Shown in pieces: positions 30,549-32,448 of a stretch of DNA of 32,448 nt (within the stretch, counting starts at the first letter, position 1; each line of letters starts with the position of its first letter). A program made the position numbers and the translations under genes. The stretch is from IMG/VR virus record IMGVR_UViG_3300044941_000421, positions 1-32,448 of that record. One strand, 5' to 3'. The notes under the pieces are model-generated. The model did not search any database and was not told where the DNA came from. It saw nothing but the letters and a program-made list of their open reading frames with translations. Source of the DNA: a virus.

Positions 30549-30827
30549 CTACCATTCCTTTTTTGTCAATCCCATCTTTTCATTTCTTTTATCTAATTCT
30601 AAATAATAAAGCTTATTTGCGCAAGATATATCCTTAAAAAGCCCCCTATGTTTGTACTTTAACTGAAAAAGAAAGCCAAAAGGGTTATCTAGCTGCTTGA
30701 TATAATTACGCAAATGATAATTTTTAAGCTTTTTCCATCCTGTATTATTGATTTTAGCTCTTCCCTTAGCCTGAAGTTCATAGTCAATTCTTTTTTTAAG
30801 CCAAGATTCTATGTATTCTTTAATCAA
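30549..30827 (-). CDS. Uncharacterised small basic protein
   Basis: The 92-residue product overlaps the stop of its upstream gene as ATGA (30824-30827), so it is coupled to it. It is helical and Lys/Arg-rich with aromatic residues (KEYIESWLKKRIDYELQAKGR, NPFGFLFQLKYKHRGLFKD). No family or motif is recognised. Its place in the exonuclease operon suggests a role in DNA metabolism, as inference. Confidence 0.55.
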   Translation of the reverse strand: MIKEYIESWLKKRIDYELQAKGRAKINNTGWKKLKNYHLRNYIKQLDNPFGFLFQLKYKHRGLFKDISCANKLYYLELDKRNEKMGLTKKEW

Positions 30828-31318
30828 GCCCTAATCTCCTTCAAATGTCTATCCAAATCATGCTGATAAGAAAAAAACCTATCTGGTTCTATACAACAAA
30901 AAGCAAATTCATTACTGAAAATTTTAACATGAAAGTCATTAAAATTAACCGGCATGATCAGATTGTTTGGCATCATGACTAAATGTGTTGGCTCCCCAAA
31001 TCTGTCAACATAATCTAAAAGAATCTGCTCAACGCTTTTAGCTTTGCCCTTCATTTTGACGTTACTTTTGATATCCTCAGTTATTCCCTGCTCAATATCA
31101 CCAATTACTTCAAATTTACGGACTGTTGGCTCTATTTTAACAAAACTGTCGTTTTTTAAAGTTTCTAGTCCATCAGTCGTGCGATGGACAATCGTTCCAT
31201 GGCTAATTCTTTGAAGATAACTAAAATCACCATAAATCAACGGTCGCACTTGTAGATTTTTAACAAAAAAATCCAAGTCAACAATTTGTACATAACCAAA
31301 CCGAGTAACCAAATTCAT
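30824..31318 (-). CDS. Uncharacterised protein of the exonuclease operon
   Basis: The 164-residue product overlaps both neighbours by four bases (ATGA type), so it is translated in a chain exonuclease - this protein - 30549 gene. It has an alpha/beta look with strand-rich segments (FGYVQIVDLDFFV, HGTIVHRTTDG, THLVMMPNNLIMPVNF, FHVKIFSNEFAFCCIEP). There is no membrane segment or known catalytic motif. The tight coupling to a DEDDh exonuclease suggests a partner in phage DNA or RNA processing, but no family is recognised. Confidence 0.6.
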   Translation of the reverse strand: MNLVTRFGYVQIVDLDFFVKNLQVRPLIYGDFSYLQRISHGTIVHRTTDGLETLKNDSFVKIEPTVRKFEVIGDIEQGITEDIKSNVKMKGKAKSVEQILLDYVDRFGEPTHLVMMPNNLIMPVNFNDFHVKIFSNEFAFCCIEPDRFFSYQHDLDRHLKEIRA

Positions 31319-31890
31319 ACTTTAACTCCCAACTTATGCCTAATGGCATATACCACATCCATGGCATCGTCCAAAGCATCATGGCTTACTGGCTTTCTTC
31401 CTGTTAATTCATTAATCTTACTTAGGCTAACATTCTCTTTAAATACATCAAAATAGAGAGATCCAACGTCGATTGTTTTATGGTGACAAAGGTCGTTAAA
31501 AATACCATCATCACCCTGTTTGGCAGCCATTTGGCGAATCAGAGGAATATCAAAAGAGGCAACATTTTTTCCAGCAAAAACAATTTTATCTTTTTTGTCT
31601 TTTGTGCATTTCATCATGAAATCAATAACATGGCCAATTGCATATTCGTTATAAATCCAATCGTCTCCGAGATTACCGTACCCCTTTGACATTTCCTGAA
31701 TCAATTTAGCATTCATCATGAGAGCGTATGGTTCGGCATGTGAGAAAGATTCGTAAAAAATCTTTTTGTTAAATGTTGGTAGCTGATCGATTGGCGTTTT
31801 AAGGTCATCATAGACCATAGCAATCTGAAGTATTTGTGATTTTGGGTTTAGGCCTGTTGTTTCAATGTCAAGGCTAATGTATGGTTTCAT
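31315..31890 (-). CDS. DEDDh-family 3'-5' exonuclease (DnaQ-like)
   Basis: From the ATG at 31890, eight bases after GTGGAG (a TTG at 31893 is also in frame), the product is 191 residues. The three exonuclease motifs are clear: ExoI LDIETTG with Asp8 and Glu10, ExoII NVASFDIPLIRQ with Asp114, and ExoIII SHDALDDAMD with His170 and Asp175. The His marks the DEDDh type. Single-domain enzymes of this type digest single-stranded DNA or RNA 3'-5', as proofreading subunits, oligoribonucleases or RNase T-like enzymes; I cannot choose among these from sequence. It is coupled by an ATGA overlap to the next gene. Confidence 0.88.
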   Translation of the reverse strand: MKPYISLDIETTGLNPKSQILQIAMVYDDLKTPIDQLPTFNKKIFYESFSHAEPYALMMNAKLIQEMSKGYGNLGDDWIYNEYAIGHVIDFMMKCTKDKKDKIVFAGKNVASFDIPLIRQMAAKQGDDGIFNDLCHHKTIDVGSLYFDVFKENVSLSKINELTGRKPVSHDALDDAMDVVYAIRHKLGVKV

Positions 31891-31978
31891 CAATAATCTC
31901 CACTTTTGTATTTGGGTTTTCTATCTTTATTCTTTTATACAACCGTTCGCCGTTTAAGTCAATCTCAAAACAAATCAT
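31874..31978 (-). CDS. Candidate 34-residue ORF ahead of the exonuclease
   Basis: An ATG at 31978 lies eight bases after GGGAG and is followed by 34 codons ending in TAG at 31874, overlapping the exonuclease start by 17 bases (another ATG two codons upstream at 31984 would give 36). The translation is balanced and charged (EIDLNGERLYKRIKIENP). The ribosome site sits in the 3' arm of the IS-like hairpin on this strand. It may be a real leader peptide-like gene or chance. Confidence 0.4.
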   Translation of the reverse strand: MICFEIDLNGERLYKRIKIENPNTKVEIIDETIH

Positions 31979-31981
31979 TGA

Positions 31982-32010
31982 CATACTCCCACGACTAAAG
32001 CCGTGGGCTT
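31982..32010. mobile_element. Isolated hairpin resembling an IS200/IS605-type element end
   Basis: The plus strand reads CATACTCCCACG, eight-base loop ACTAAAGC (31994-32001), CGTGGGCTT; the six-pair stem is 31988-31993 with 32002-32007. This matches my memory of the terminal hairpin of many IS200/IS605/TnpB elements, including TTGAC just before it as a possible insertion target (31978-31982). No tnpA, tnpB or second end is seen, so this is at most a remnant or a domesticated structure. Confidence 0.4.
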
Positions 32011-32036
32011 TCTTTTGGTTTTATCGTAATATTTCA

Positions 32037-32363
32037 TTATTCCTCCCACCTATTAACTTGAAACTCATGTTCATCTAAAAAATCTTGGTCAAAACCCGTA
32101 TTTGAGAAATCTTCAGGCAAAGCTCTAGTCAAAGGGGGTAGCATGCCGAGATCAGTAAAAACCTCAATGGCATTCAACACCTGATCTGTATTAACAAAAA
32201 CAGTATTTTTTGGACTCTTTAAGACCTTTTCCGCAAATTCTTCTTTAGTCATTTTTCTGCCCCTCTTTCCATTTAATCTGACAGCTCCCAAGCCTAAAGG
32301 CATTGGGTTTTTGATTCTATCATAAAAGCCATTAATCAACTCCAAAGAATCTAACGCTGCCAT
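32037..32363 (-). CDS. Uncharacterised phage protein (start uncertain)
   Basis: The full frame from the ATG at 32363 gives 108 residues but has no clear ribosome site and overlaps the preceding gene by 32 bases. An internal ATG at 32252 has AGAGGGG eight bases upstream and would give 71 residues (start TKEEFAEKVLKSP). The sequence is soluble, mixed alpha/beta, with an acidic C-terminus (DFLDEHEFQVNRWEE). No family is recognised. Confidence 0.5.
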   Translation of the reverse strand: MAALDSLELINGFYDRIKNPMPLGLGAVRLNGKRGRKMTKEEFAEKVLKSPKNTVFVNTDQVLNAIEVFTDLGMLPPLTRALPEDFSNTGFDQDFLDEHEFQVNRWEE

Positions 32364-32448
32364 TAGGGTAGAATTGTAGGGTATTTTCAGAGGGGTTGTT
32401 AAGGTCTATCCCGTTTAAAGATTTGGCTATTTCTAGCAATGTACCATT
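32332..32448 (-). CDS. C-terminal fragment of a gene entering from the right edge
   Basis: An open frame enters at the window end and runs 38 codons to TAA at 32332. The last residues (LQFYPNGSVRFFGVD) look like real coding sequence. Its end overlaps the start of the next gene by 32 bases, supporting a translational overlap or a later start for that gene. The fragment is too short to identify. Confidence 0.5.
   Translation of the reverse strand, partial: NGTLLEIAKSLNGIDLNNPSENTLQFYPNGSVRFFGVD

Noticed and set aside
1-32448. A CRISPR array, tRNA genes, integrase or attachment sites.
   Set aside because: No regularly spaced short repeats, T-loop GTTCRA-type signatures in a cloverleaf context, or recombinase proteins were seen in reading the window.

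Overview
This window reads as part of the genome of an AT-rich, virulent, short-tailed (podovirus-like) bacteriophage. The reasons are the tight packing of genes with start/stop overlaps, the virion gene order (scaffold, major capsid, fibre, head-tail adaptor, tail nozzle, a run of internal/ejection-type proteins, holin) that parallels T7-like phages, and an opposing block of nucleotide-metabolism and nuclease genes. No integrase, repressor or other lysogeny gene is visible. The host cannot be named. A candidate spanin-like pair weakly suggests a Gram-negative host.

Plus strand, 1-27388 (late, virion module). Positions 11-2869 hold a fibronectin-like/repeat protein, two small virion or assembly proteins and a permuted papain-like (His-first, Cys-later) putative peptidase. 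Scaffold (2960) and major capsid (4138) follow, with a structured leader before the capsid gene and a strong intrinsic terminator after it. Next come a small beta-rich protein (5545), a giant modular fibre (6062-11422), a likely fibre-assembly helper (11432), two small genes, the head-tail adaptor (12800), a very large tail-nozzle/stabilisation protein (14021) and its usual small follower (18661). Five genes (19102-26480) look like internal or ejection proteins; the first ends in a Hint (intein-like) autoprocessing domain. A holin (26480) and two small genes close the module.

Minus strand, 32448-27389 (probably early/middle genes). In transcription order: the end of a truncated gene, an unknown protein, a candidate small ORF, a DEDDh 3'-5' exonuclease, two unknown genes joined to it by ATGA overlaps, an HNH nuclease, thymidylate synthase, a CxxCxxCC (YkgJ-like) metal-binding protein, an overlapping membrane/coiled-coil pair resembling a lysis spanin unit, a protein with two similar winged-helix-like segments, and a basic small protein. 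The two transcription units meet head-on at 27388/27389 with no spacer and no obvious terminator.

The most notable non-coding signal is a 10-base element, TTAACAACTA, found by eye in five plus-strand gaps (at 2877, 3986 with one mismatch, 5503, 12358 and 19071), each upstream of a virion gene. It may be a phage late promoter or a transcript-processing signal. A second is an isolated hairpin at 31988-32007 that closely resembles the terminal hairpin of IS200/IS605-type elements, with no transposase nearby. Identifications rest on reading motifs and translated proteins by eye; no database search was run.
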